This document shows positions 1 through 8,009 of a stretch of DNA of 26,318 bases, one piece after another (the first letter of the stretch is position 1; every line of letters begins with the position of its first letter). The stretch is taken from positions 1 through 26,318 of the IMG/VR virus record IMGVR_UViG_3300032282_000167; one strand, given 5' to 3'. The notes under the pieces are model-generated. The model was not told the DNA's origin. It saw only the letters and a list, made by a program, of their open reading frames with translations, and made no database searches. The stretch comes from a virus. The translations under genes and the position numbers were made by a program.

Positions 1-1
1 A

Positions 2-820
2 AACGTGCTCTATCGCAAGATGAGCCGCCCTGATTGCAGTTACTCAAGCTCTGCTGGTGGCACTATTTCCTACGTGGGTGACAACAACGTAGACACTTAC
101 TGCCAACAGACCAGTGCAAACGGCAACATTTCAGCCAATTTTGGGACAAATAACCCCATTTATGCTGGCTCAATTGGCATATTGCCCTATGTTTCTGGTG
201 GTGGAAGCGCTACATGGACGCTGACGCTTGAGTATTCGACTGATAACAGTACTTGGACGACGTTAGAGAGCCTTGGAACGGTCACGGTGACTGATAACGT
301 GTGGATTTGGACTGACATCAACCCCGGTCAATCCGTGCAGTACTACCGCGTACGTGCCTCCAACAGCACGACCCTTGCTTTGCGTGAGTTCTACGTTGGA
401 AATAATTCCACCGAGATCACAATGTCGCGTTTGAACCGTGACGACTACACAAACCTGCCAAACAAGAACTTCACGGCTAATCAGCCCTTCCAATTTTGGT
501 TTGATCGCACAATTCCTCAGCCCACGCTGTACTTGTGGCCCGTCCCCAGTGATCCGTTTGTCCAAATTACCGTGTGGTACAGCAAACAGATCATGGACGT
601 GGGTGCATTGACTGATGAGCTGTACATACCCACGCGGTGGTACGAGGCGACGCTGATGATGTTGGCGCATAGAATGAGCCTAGAGTTGCCCGGCGTCGAG
701 ATGCAACGCATCCAATACCTCGAAGGACAAGCCGAGAAGTACCTCAATCAAGTTGAGCAGGAAGAGCGCGACAAGTCTCCAATCTACTTTGCCCCTAACA
801 TTTCGGTCTACACAAGGTAA
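2..820 (+). CDS. Neck/head-tail adaptor-like structural protein with jelly-roll domain (5' partial)
   Basis: The frame is open to the left edge, so the true start lies upstream; a GTG at 5 is only the first possible start inside the window. The N-terminal ~130 visible residues look like a beta-sandwich of the discoidin/F5-8-C kind: a DNNVDTYCQ stretch, LTLEYSTDNSTW strands, then YRVRAS and LREFYVGN near its end. The C-terminal part (from about residue 140) has the pattern of podoviral neck adaptors: LNRDDY, a FWFDRTI...LYLWPVP strand pair, ITVWYSKQI, then a helical tail ending in a charged EQEERDK segment. The same tail pattern recurs in the protein at 10222-10857. Its likely role is a ring or fibre-docking layer between portal and tail. 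The next gene starts 3 bases after the stop. The structural role is inferred from pattern; the jelly-roll assignment is tentative. Confidence 0.6.
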   Translation, partial: NVLYRKMSRPDCSYSSSAGGTISYVGDNNVDTYCQQTSANGNISANFGTNNPIYAGSIGILPYVSGGGSATWTLTLEYSTDNSTWTTLESLGTVTVTDNVWIWTDINPGQSVQYYRVRASNSTTLALREFYVGNNSTEITMSRLNRDDYTNLPNKNFTANQPFQFWFDRTIPQPTLYLWPVPSDPFVQITVWYSKQIMDVGALTDELYIPTRWYEATLMMLAHRMSLELPGVEMQRIQYLEGQAEKYLNQVEQEERDKSPIYFAPNISVYTR

Positions 821-823
821 GAG

Positions 824-1171
824 ATGCCAGTCTTTCTCGACACTCGTGGCAACGCAACTTTATCAATAGCGATCTGTGATCGTTGCAAGATGAAGCGCGA
901 CCATGATCAGATGAGACCAGACCCGAACTTCCCCGGTCTCCAAGTCTGTGGGCAAGGCTGTGCTGATGAGAAAGATCCCTATAGACTTCCAGCCCGAAAA
1001 ACTGAGAGAATAACGATCAGATTCCCACGTCCTGACGTGAGCGTTGCCGCCAATGACAACAACATTGTTACTACGCAAAATGGCATCACTGGTGGTAGCT
1101 TTATCATCTCGACTGAAGGTAATACTCAGACGCCTCAAAATGACGGTAACAATGACCAACTGAGCCCATAA
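824..1171 (+). CDS. Small four-cysteine (putative zinc-binding) phage protein
   Basis: This 115-residue protein starts at an ATG three bases after the preceding stop, with a purine-rich AAGGTAAGAG site in front. Cys18 and Cys21 form a CxxC pair, and Cys42 and Cys46 form a CGQGC pair about 20 residues later, which looks like a zinc ribbon. A DPYRLPAR motif follows at about 51-58. The last ~45 residues are Asn/Thr/Gln-rich and probably disordered. I recognise this as a type of small protein found beside neck genes in environmental phages, but no function is known to me. Its position between a neck gene and the fibres suggests a structural or assembly role. Confidence 0.7.
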   Translation: MPVFLDTRGNATLSIAICDRCKMKRDHDQMRPDPNFPGLQVCGQGCADEKDPYRLPARKTERITIRFPRPDVSVAANDNNIVTTQNGITGGSFIISTEGNTQTPQNDGNNDQLSP

Positions 1172-1172
1172 T

Positions 1173-3356
1173 ATGTCCGCACAAGTAACGATTACCCAAC
1201 TACCAACGGCTGGCGCGATTACGGGCTCGGAGCTCGTACCTATCGTTCAGAATGGGCAGACTGTACAAACAACTACGTCTGCTATTTCCTCGTCGCCAAA
1301 CCAAACATCTCAGTACTTAACTGTCATTCAAACCCCTTTGCTACCTAACAGTCGTGCGCTGTCAGGTGGTACTGGTATTGGTTTAACTGATGGTGGAGCT
1401 CAATCTACCCTTCAGGTGTTCTTGAATGGGGTCTCAGGAAGCCTTGAAACGGCGTCTAACGGGATTATTGTCAAATCTAGTGGCTCAGTAGTCGCTCGTA
1501 CTTTGACAGCCACAGGGAGCGGTTTAAACATTGCTAATGGCAGTGGCGTATCAGGTAACCCAACATTCTCTCTGACTGGTGTTATTGCCTCCGTAGCTGG
1601 GCTGTCTGGTACAGGTATGCTTGCACTGACTGGTGGGGGAACGACTGTGTCTGGTCGTGACTTGACTGGTACAACAGATCAGATCAATGTGGTCAATGGA
1701 AACGGCGCCTCTGGTGCACCGACGTTTAGTATTGCGAGCAACGTGGTGTTGCCCGGCACCTCTGGCATGACCATCCCCAAGGGAACCTCTGCCCAGCAAC
1801 CCGTTGGCGCTGAAGGTCAGTTTCGCTTTAACACCACCACATCCACCTTTGATGGCTATGCCGCAGGTTCTTGGAGACAGTTTTCTCTTGCTGGTGGTGT
1901 GACGTCTTTTAGCGCAGGCAGTACAGGACTTACGCCTTCCACTGGCACTTCTGGTGCTGTTGTTCTAGGTGGGGTCTTAAACGCCTCTAGCGGCGGTACT
2001 GGAGCTAATGGAACGCTGACAGGTTATGTGTATGGAAATGGTACTGGCGCGATGACTGCCAGCACCACAATTCCTAATGCTGGACTTGCTAACAGCTCGA
2101 TCACCATCGGTTCTACCTCTGTGTCTTTGGGCGGAACGATTACCACATTTGCTGGTACATCAATTTCTGGCTCAACCAACACTTTGAGCAACATTGGCAA
2201 CAGCTCGCTTACAAACAGCTCCATCACAATCAATGGATCTTCTGTTAGTTTGGGTGGATCAGTCACCGTAACAGCTACAGCAACAAATGCACTAACCATC
2301 GGAACAGGTTTGTCTGGTACGTCCTACAACGGATCTTCCGCTGTCACGATTGCTATTGACTCAACTGTTGCGACCTTAACTGGCACTCAGACGCTGACAA
2401 ACAAAACGATCAGTGGTTCATCTAACACTCTGACGAATATTGCCAACGCAAGCTTGACTAACTCGTCTGTGACCGTTGGAACGACAGCAATTGCTTTGGG
2501 TGCATCTAGCTTGACGCTAGGTGGTTTAACTTCTGTGGCTGTGACGCAAGATCCAGTGTCAGCATTACAGCTAACAACCAAGCAGTATGTGGATGCAGTA
2601 GCCCAAGGGCTAGACCCAAAAGCATCTTGCGTTGCAGGGACTACCATAAACATTACCTTATCTGGTGCGCAAACTGTTGATGGGGTTGCCTTGGTTGCGG
2701 GTGATAGGTGTTTGGTAAAAAACCAAAGTACAACGGCAGACAATGGTATTTATGTTGTTTCTGCAAGCGCTTGGACTCGTGCAACAGATATGGACACTTG
2801 GGCGGAAGTCCCCGGCGCGTTCACCTTTCTGGAGCAAGGAACAACTCAAGCCGATACAGGTTGGGTATGTACTTCCAATGCAGGTGGAACAATAGGCGTT
2901 ACCGCTATTACATTTGTGCAGTTTGCTGGTGCTGGAACTTACTCCGCTGGAACTGGCCTGACCCTCACAGGCACACAGTTCAGCATCACTAACACTGCCG
3001 TAACTGCCACCTCGTATGGTTCCGCAACACAAGTTGGTACATTTACAGTCAACGCTCAAGGTCAACTGACCCTTGCAGGCAACACCACAGTCACCCCAGC
3101 GGTAGGTTCTATCACTGGTTTAGGTACTGGTGTAGCAACTGCTTTAGCGGTCAATGTAGGCTCTGCTGGCGCCTTTGTGACCTTCAACGGCGCATTAGGC
3201 ACACCAAGCTCTGGTACGGTTACCAACTTGACTGGTACTGCATCAATTAACATTAACGGAACTGTTGGTGCTACGACACCTACAACGGGCGCATTTACTA
3301 CTGTAGCCGCAACAACAGTAACGGCAACAACTGGCATCTTTGGAGGAACATTCTAA
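1173..3356 (+). CDS. Tail fibre protein
   Basis: This 727-residue protein is rich in Gly, Ser, Thr and Asn and very poor in charged residues, as expected for a fibrous beta-structured phage tail protein. The N-terminus (ITQLPTAGAITGSELVPIVQ) looks like a virion-attachment domain of the kind that begins many environmental phage fibres. Residues about 300-460 hold repeats of the form NSSITIxxxSVSLGG and TISGSxNTLxNI. Residues about 455-595 form a more ordered domain (TTKQYVDAVAQGLDP, VAGDRCLVKNQ, NGIYVV, WTRATDMDTWAEV) known from many phage and prophage tail fibres. The C-terminus returns to simple TPTTGAFTTV-type repeats and ends in FGGTF. The stop overlaps the next start (TAATG), so the two fibre genes are translationally coupled and their products probably act together in host recognition. 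Confidence 0.85.
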   Translation: MSAQVTITQLPTAGAITGSELVPIVQNGQTVQTTTSAISSSPNQTSQYLTVIQTPLLPNSRALSGGTGIGLTDGGAQSTLQVFLNGVSGSLETASNGIIVKSSGSVVARTLTATGSGLNIANGSGVSGNPTFSLTGVIASVAGLSGTGMLALTGGGTTVSGRDLTGTTDQINVVNGNGASGAPTFSIASNVVLPGTSGMTIPKGTSAQQPVGAEGQFRFNTTTSTFDGYAAGSWRQFSLAGGVTSFSAGSTGLTPSTGTSGAVVLGGVLNASSGGTGANGTLTGYVYGNGTGAMTASTTIPNAGLANSSITIGSTSVSLGGTITTFAGTSISGSTNTLSNIGNSSLTNSSITINGSSVSLGGSVTVTATATNALTIGTGLSGTSYNGSSAVTIAIDSTVATLTGTQTLTNKTISGSSNTLTNIANASLTNSSVTVGTTAIALGASSLTLGGLTSVAVTQDPVSALQLTTKQYVDAVAQGLDPKASCVAGTTINITLSGAQTVDGVALVAGDRCLVKNQSTTADNGIYVVSASAWTRATDMDTWAEVPGAFTFLEQGTTQADTGWVCTSNAGGTIGVTAITFVQFAGAGTYSAGTGLTLTGTQFSITNTAVTATSYGSATQVGTFTVNAQGQLTLAGNTTVTPAVGSITGLGTGVATALAVNVGSAGAFVTFNGALGTPSSGTVTNLTGTASININGTVGATTPTTGAFTTVAATTVTATTGIFGGTF

Positions 3357-6300
3357 TGGCACAAGCAGGCTACACGCCCATATCTCTCTACTACAGCACC
3401 ACAGCGGCGGCTGTCCCAACTTCTGGAAACCTCGCTTCGGGTGAGTTGGCGATCAACATCACCGACGGCAAGCTGTACTACAAGAACAATTCTGGCGTAG
3501 TGACTTTGCTTGCAGGCGCAACGGCTGGCCCCGCTGGTGGCTCGACTACGCAGGTTCAGTATAACAATGCAGGCGTACTGGCTGGAATTACGGGCGCTAC
3601 GACCAACGGCACTGCACTGACTCTTGTTGCCCCAAATTTAGGAAGCCCAGCCAGCGTGGGAACCATGCCAGCCTTTACTTTGGGCGGCACAGTCTCAGGC
3701 GGCGGCAATCAGATCAACAACGTCATCATCGGAACAACTACTCCGTTGGCTGGTGCGTTTACTACGCTGAGTGCAAGTGGTAGATTTGAGGAAAGCGCAG
3801 ATATTCGATTTATGAATGAGGGCTTTGGCATTGTCAATGCCGCCAATTCTGCGCGAATAATGACTTTTAACAATGCATCAATTACAACAAGTGTTGGTCT
3901 TGCAGTCACAGGAACATTATCAAGCACACTAGACGCAACCATTCAAGGCGTAACTGTAGGTCGTGGTGCAGGTGCTGTGGCTACCAATACTGCGGTGGGT
4001 TCAAGTGCGCTAGTAAATAACAGCACAGGCTCACAAAATACTGCCTTTGGCTATCAGGCTGGATTTGTAATAACTACAGGTAGCCAGAACACTGCTGTTG
4101 GCGCATCCATCATGGATCAAACTGTAGGCGTTACTGGAAGTGAAAATGCCGCTTTTGGTCGTGTCAATATGCGCCCTCTTACTAGCGGTTCCAATAACAC
4201 AGCAATGGGTAACGCAAGTTTAAACTCACTTATTAGTGGTTCAAACAACACTGCCTCTGGGTATCAAGCCCTTGCAACTATTACTTCACAATCTAACAAC
4301 ACCAGTGTTGGGTATCAGGCTTTGTACTTAAACACAGAGTCTTCAAACACAGCCGTAGGCTATCAAGCGGGTTATAACAACGCAGGTGGTGACTACTTAA
4401 CTGTTGTTGGCTCTCAAGCAGGCAAGGGCAACACCTCTGGGCGATTTAACGTGGCGGTAGGCAGGGATGCGCTGTTAACAAATTCAACAAGCAATGACAA
4501 TACGGCAGTCGGAACTAATGCGTTAAAACTCACAACTGCGGCTGGCAACACCGCTGTCGGCTCAAATTCTCTTGGCGTTACCAATTCTGGTTTAAGTAAT
4601 GTTGGCGTTGGCAATGGTGTTTTAACAAGAAACACGACTGGTTCTTACAACGTAGGCGTTGGAGCGGATGCTTTATCCTTTAATCTTTCAGCATCTAGCA
4701 ATACTGCTGTAGGGTTTACGGCTGGTTACGCAAACGTCACGGGAACTGATCTAGTAGCAATAGGCGCTGGAGCCGCGTACAGCACACAAGCCGATGTTGG
4801 CAACATGGCTATTGGTGCAAATGCCTTGTACACAAACAATGGTGGTATTGGAAATACTGCTATTGGAACTCAGCATAGTGGCGTTAGCAATGCCGCTTTG
4901 TATGCCAACACAACTGGCAGTTACAACACTGCCGTTGGTACAAGTGCATTGCGAACAAACATTGGTGGCTCTAACAATACTGCTGTAGGTTATCAAGCGG
5001 GTTATTTAAACACAGGTGCTAGTGGGCTTGCAGTTTTAGGTTATCGGGCCGCATATAAAGCCACTACAGGCTCAGATTTTCTAGTTGCAATTGGAGACTC
5101 TGCGGCATATAACCATGAAACTGGCGCAAGCATGACTGCTGTAGGTCGCAGAGCATTTTATACAAATGTATCTGGAAACGATAACACAGGTGTTGGAATT
5201 AACGCTGGTTATTATGTAACAGGTTCTAACAACACAGCGTTAGGGTCAGCGGCTTTGCAAGGCAATACTGGTGCAACAGGATCAAACAACACTGCTGTAG
5301 GTAAAGAAGCACTCTATTTAAACACTACAGCATCAAACAACACAGCCGTGGGTTATCAGGCGGGGTATACCAATACCACTAGTGCAAGCACTACTTATAT
5401 AGGTGCTTATTCTGGTCTTTATGCAACGGGTGCTAGAAATTCCGCTATTGGCACATACGCTTTGTACGGAACATCGTCAGGAACAAATACAGGAACAGAT
5501 AACACCGCATTGGGTTATGGTTCTATGCAGTCTATTACATCTGGCAGTTACAACACAGCCGTTGGCGGTGGTGATGCAAGCGGTGCCGGAAACCCCTCCC
5601 TGTACAGGATTACAACTGGTAATTACAACGTAGCAGTTGGTAACGGTTCTTTGGGCAATAGCACTTCGGCTTCTAACAACACAGCATTAGGTTATCAAGC
5701 CCTCAACGCCAACACCACAGCATCTAACAATACAGCAGTAGGTTATCAGGCGGCATACAAGACAACTACAGACACTCAGATAGTTGCGATTGGCTACCAA
5801 GCCCTTTATGAAAACACAACGGGCGGTGGCGGCTCGTACAACATTGCAATTGGCCCATCTGCCCAGTACTATGGCAGTACAGGCGCTTACTACAACATTG
5901 CTATTGGTGCGGCGGCAATGATTGGTCAGTCTAACGCAAAGACTGCTTCATTTAATACCGCTATTGGTAACCCAATCACCCCGATTGCATCGGGTGCTTA
6001 CACAATGGGCAATATTACCTCTGGCACATACAACGTGGCTTTGGGTAATGCCGCAATGGGTTTCCTTACAAGCGGCTCGTATAACGTGGCTATTGGCGTG
6101 TCTGCACAACGCAACATCACCACAGCACAGAACAATGTAGCTGTAGGTTATCAGGCGTTGTTTAGCAATACTGCGGGGACTGAAATCACGGCTATAGGTC
6201 ATCAGGCTGGGTATTATTTTAATGGCCCAAGCGCCATCAACACTTATGTTGGTTATAGGGCTGGTTTTAGTAGCACAGGCGCAAACACTTCTGATTACGG

Positions 6301-7060
6301 CAATACTTTTATTGGTTATACGGCGGGTTATTCTGTAGCCAATGCAGGTGGAAGTCAGACTGGTATTTACAACACATTTATCGGTACTAGTTCTGGCTAT
6401 GATGTGACCACAGGCTCCAAGAACACCATCATTGGTCGCTACAACGGCAACCAAGGTGGCGCAGACATTCGCACAGCATCAAACAACATTGTGTTGTCTG
6501 ACGGGGATGGAAACCCACGGGCTTTGTACATTGACACAGGAGGTGTTTACAATTGGGTTTTTACCCAGCAAACAACACCAACAAGAATCAATGCCTCTGA
6601 AGTCATACAAATTGACACTAATGCGTATGGATATGGAATTATTTACTTAGGTACATCAGGAACTGTTGCCAATCGTTTTTACAATCAAAGCAATACATCA
6701 GTTGTTGGACAAATTAGTTTTTCTGGTTTTGTAACAACTTACTCAACAACATCCGATTACCGATTAAAAGAAAACGTCCAACCAATGACGGGCGCATTGG
6801 CTAAAGTTGCAAAACTCAAGCCCGTAACCTACAAATGGAAAGAAGACGGACTTGATGGTCAAGGTTTCATTGCACACGAATTGCAAGAAATTATTCCAGA
6901 AAGCGTTTGCGGAGAAAAGGACGGTATTGATGAACGTGGTGACCCTCAATATCAAAGCGTAGATACATCATTCTTAGTGGCTACATTGACAGCGGCTATC
7001 CAAGAACAACAAGCAATCATTGAATCACTCAAGGCACGTTTGGATGCCGCTAATCTTTAA
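3356..7060 (+). CDS. Giant tail fibre/adhesin with YadA-head-like repeats and peptidase S74 chaperone
   Basis: This 1234-residue protein starts with a GELAINITDGKLYYKN segment (about 28-43) typical of phage fibre N-termini. From about residue 210 to 1040 I count about 46 degenerate repeats of 15-25 residues of the type NNTAVGYQALxxNTTGS. They resemble the left-handed beta-roll repeats of trimeric YadA-type adhesin heads. The last ~100 residues match the intramolecular chaperone of endosialidase-type fibres (peptidase S74): SDYRLKENV at 1133, KPVTYKWK, GFIAHELQEIIPE, and a closing coiled coil. Ser1133 and Lys1138 sit at the spacing of the known Ser-Lys dyad (S-D-x-R-L-K), so the chaperone is predicted to trim itself after trimer folding. 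The protein is likely a receptor-binding fibre. Start is coupled to the previous stop; there is no clear ribosome site. Confidence 0.9.
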   Translation: MAQAGYTPISLYYSTTAAAVPTSGNLASGELAINITDGKLYYKNNSGVVTLLAGATAGPAGGSTTQVQYNNAGVLAGITGATTNGTALTLVAPNLGSPASVGTMPAFTLGGTVSGGGNQINNVIIGTTTPLAGAFTTLSASGRFEESADIRFMNEGFGIVNAANSARIMTFNNASITTSVGLAVTGTLSSTLDATIQGVTVGRGAGAVATNTAVGSSALVNNSTGSQNTAFGYQAGFVITTGSQNTAVGASIMDQTVGVTGSENAAFGRVNMRPLTSGSNNTAMGNASLNSLISGSNNTASGYQALATITSQSNNTSVGYQALYLNTESSNTAVGYQAGYNNAGGDYLTVVGSQAGKGNTSGRFNVAVGRDALLTNSTSNDNTAVGTNALKLTTAAGNTAVGSNSLGVTNSGLSNVGVGNGVLTRNTTGSYNVGVGADALSFNLSASSNTAVGFTAGYANVTGTDLVAIGAGAAYSTQADVGNMAIGANALYTNNGGIGNTAIGTQHSGVSNAALYANTTGSYNTAVGTSALRTNIGGSNNTAVGYQAGYLNTGASGLAVLGYRAAYKATTGSDFLVAIGDSAAYNHETGASMTAVGRRAFYTNVSGNDNTGVGINAGYYVTGSNNTALGSAALQGNTGATGSNNTAVGKEALYLNTTASNNTAVGYQAGYTNTTSASTTYIGAYSGLYATGARNSAIGTYALYGTSSGTNTGTDNTALGYGSMQSITSGSYNTAVGGGDASGAGNPSLYRITTGNYNVAVGNGSLGNSTSASNNTALGYQALNANTTASNNTAVGYQAAYKTTTDTQIVAIGYQALYENTTGGGGSYNIAIGPSAQYYGSTGAYYNIAIGAAAMIGQSNAKTASFNTAIGNPITPIASGAYTMGNITSGTYNVALGNAAMGFLTSGSYNVAIGVSAQRNITTAQNNVAVGYQALFSNTAGTEITAIGHQAGYYFNGPSAINTYVGYRAGFSSTGANTSDYGNTFIGYTAGYSVANAGGSQTGIYNTFIGTSSGYDVTTGSKNTIIGRYNGNQGGADIRTASNNIVLSDGDGNPRALYIDTGGVYNWVFTQQTTPTRINASEVIQIDTNAYGYGIIYLGTSGTVANRFYNQSNTSVVGQISFSGFVTTYSTTSDYRLKENVQPMTGALAKVAKLKPVTYKWKEDGLDGQGFIAHELQEIIPESVCGEKDGIDERGDPQYQSVDTSFLVATLTAAIQEQQAIIESLKARLDAANL
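3983..6480 (+). repeat. Degenerate tandem repeats inside the giant fibre gene
   Basis: About 46 units of roughly 45-75 bases encode the NNTAVGYQA-type beta-roll. Several are close at DNA level, for example copies of a GTAGGTTATCAAGCGG-like core near 4350, 4985, 5345 and 5735. Synonymous drift between copies suggests old duplications kept for structure. Near-identical stretches could support copy-number change by recombination. Confidence 0.85.
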
Positions 7061-7074
7061 CTGAAAGGTAAACC

Positions 7075-7395
7075 ATGACTACTTTTACAACCCGCATTAC
7101 AGCAATGTACACCCTGCAACAGCCTGACCCTAACTATGTGGTCAATGCTTTATGGGAAGTCATTGGCGTAGACGGCACTTACACTGCCTCTATCGGCGGC
7201 AACACGCAGTTTAACTCTGCTGACCAAGAGGGTGCATTCATCCCCTACGCCAGCCTGACAGAAGCAATCGTAATCGGTTGGATTCCTGAGTCAGCCATTA
7301 CAAGCGCACAGCAGTGTGTACAGGGACAAATCGACAGCATGATTACACCGCCTGTTAGCCCTGCTAATACAGCTTTGCCTTGGGCCACACCCTAA
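7075..7395 (+). CDS. Small phage protein of unknown function downstream of tail fibre
   Basis: This 106-residue protein follows the giant fibre after 14 bases, with a CTGAAAGG ribosome site. It has a central beta-rich part (NALWEVIGVDGTYTASIGG), an FIPYASLTEAIVIGWI motif at about 60-75, a helix, and a Pro-rich C-terminus ending in LPWATP. The middle and the order 'beta core, PYxxLTExxVxGWV, PPxxxxLPW end' resemble small proteins (possibly the DUF7936 type) commonly coded next to phage fibre genes. A role in fibre assembly or capping is possible but not shown. Confidence 0.7.
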   Translation: MTTFTTRITAMYTLQQPDPNYVVNALWEVIGVDGTYTASIGGNTQFNSADQEGAFIPYASLTEAIVIGWIPESAITSAQQCVQGQIDSMITPPVSPANTALPWATP

Positions 7396-7406
7396 GTTAA
7401 CGGGAA

Positions 7407-7428
7407 GCCACCACCCGATCTTGGTGGC
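7407..7428 (+). other. Intergenic hairpin with GCCACC/GGTGGC stem
   Basis: GCCACC at 7407-7412 pairs with GGTGGC at 7423-7428 around a 10-base loop. It lies between the stop at 7395 and the start at 7446. There is no U-tract after it, so it is more likely an RNA-stability or translational element, or a weak terminator. The same stem recurs at 7688-7705. Confidence 0.55.
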
Positions 7429-7445
7429 ACATTAAAGGAAACATC

Positions 7446-7682
7446 ATGGGAAAAACAGAAAAGACCCCTGTGACAATCGACGGCGTAGAGTACAAGTTTG
7501 AAGACATGACACAGCAACAGCAGATGTTGCTCAACCATGTTGCCGACTTGGATCGCAAGTTGGACTCGGCAAGATTCAATGTGGATCAGTTGCAAGTAGG
7601 CAGAGATGCCTTCTTCAGAATGCTGAAAGATGCGTTAGAAGCAAAGCCTGAAGAGGCGGTTACTGACGTAACAGTGAATTAA
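7446..7682 (+). CDS. Small coiled-coil protein of unknown function (DUF6447-like pattern)
   Basis: This 78-residue protein has a strong AAAGGAA ribosome site 8-9 bases before the ATG. It begins with a short beta element (VTIDGVEYKFEDM) followed by a long helix with heptad-like hydrophobic spacing (QQMLLNHVADLDRKL...DQLQVGRDAFFRMLKDAL). The layout 'VTIDGxEYxxxDLT, then one coiled helix with a late R/A-rich turn' matches a family of small marine and freshwater phage proteins (I believe DUF6447), whose function is unknown. It sits between two intergenic hairpins at the boundary of fibre and lysis genes. Confidence 0.7.
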   Translation: MGKTEKTPVTIDGVEYKFEDMTQQQQMLLNHVADLDRKLDSARFNVDQLQVGRDAFFRMLKDALEAKPEEAVTDVTVN

Positions 7683-7687
7683 GAACC

Positions 7688-7705
7688 AGCCACCTTCGGG
7701 TGGCT
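7688..7705 (+). terminator. cUUCGg hairpin between fibre-side and lysis genes (weak terminator or RNA stabiliser)
   Basis: AGCCACC (7688-7694) pairs with GGTGGCT (7699-7705) around a TTCG loop closed by C-G, the extra-stable tetraloop class. Flanking AAGA (7681-7684) can pair with TCTT (7706-7709) across a small bulge. The sequence after it is TCTTCAAGG, not a good U-run, so termination would be partial. It lies just before the ribosome site of the next gene. Confidence 0.6.
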
Positions 7706-7720
7706 TCTTCAAGGAATTTT

Positions 7721-7915
7721 ATGGAATCGGTGGATACAAGATTGGCTGTACATGAAGCGATATGCACAGAGCGGTACAACAGTATCGACCGATCCCTGCG
7801 CGATGGGGACAAGCGCATGACGAAGATTGAGTACCTCTTGTATGGGGTGATCGTGTGCGTGTTGTTCGGCCCCGGTGTGGCTGGCGAGCTTATCAAGAAG
7901 GTTTTGGGGTTGTGA
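7721..7915 (+). CDS. Small membrane protein, XhlA/holin-like
   Basis: I start at the ATG at 7721 (64 residues) because an AAGGAA site precedes it; an in-frame GTG at 7700 falls inside the upstream hairpin and is less likely. Residues 1-35 are polar and helical (VDTRLAVHEAICTERYNSIDRSL), and residues about 37-55 form one transmembrane segment (YLLYGVIVCVLFGPGVAG) followed by a short basic tail. A soluble helix joined to one C-terminal membrane span is the layout of the XhlA-type holin accessory proteins. Its position at the start of the lysis region fits that, but function is inferred from topology only. Confidence 0.7.
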   Translation: MESVDTRLAVHEAICTERYNSIDRSLRDGDKRMTKIEYLLYGVIVCVLFGPGVAGELIKKVLGL

Positions 7916-7916
7916 A

Positions 7917-8006
7917 ATGAAGTGGCTGGAAGCTGTCATAGCCGCCGCCGCAATTGTTTGTTTCATAATGGCTGGTACTTACCTCATAGCGTGGGGCGGG
8001 ACATGA
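7917..8006 (+). CDS. 29-residue single-span membrane peptide
   Basis: A short frame starts at an ATG one base after the preceding TGA and stops just before the next gene. It encodes MKWLEAVIAA followed by AAIVCFIMAGTYLIAW and GGT, which is a single membrane helix with almost no soluble part. Its placement inside a tightly packed lysis region, with no room wasted on either side, argues that it is translated. It could be a small holin, antiholin or lysis modulator. No homologue is recognised and it is too short for pattern-based naming. Confidence 0.5.
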   Translation: MKWLEAVIAAAAIVCFIMAGTYLIAWGGT

Positions 8007-8009
8007 TCA

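Noticed and set aside
5948-6454. Minus-strand open frame of 168 codons in the fibre repeats
   Set aside because: Created by repeat composition; odd Cys/Thr/Arg-rich protein and no ribosome site.
3983-6480. Repeats as a CRISPR array
   Set aside because: The units are coding, degenerate, in one reading frame and without unique spacers of constant length.
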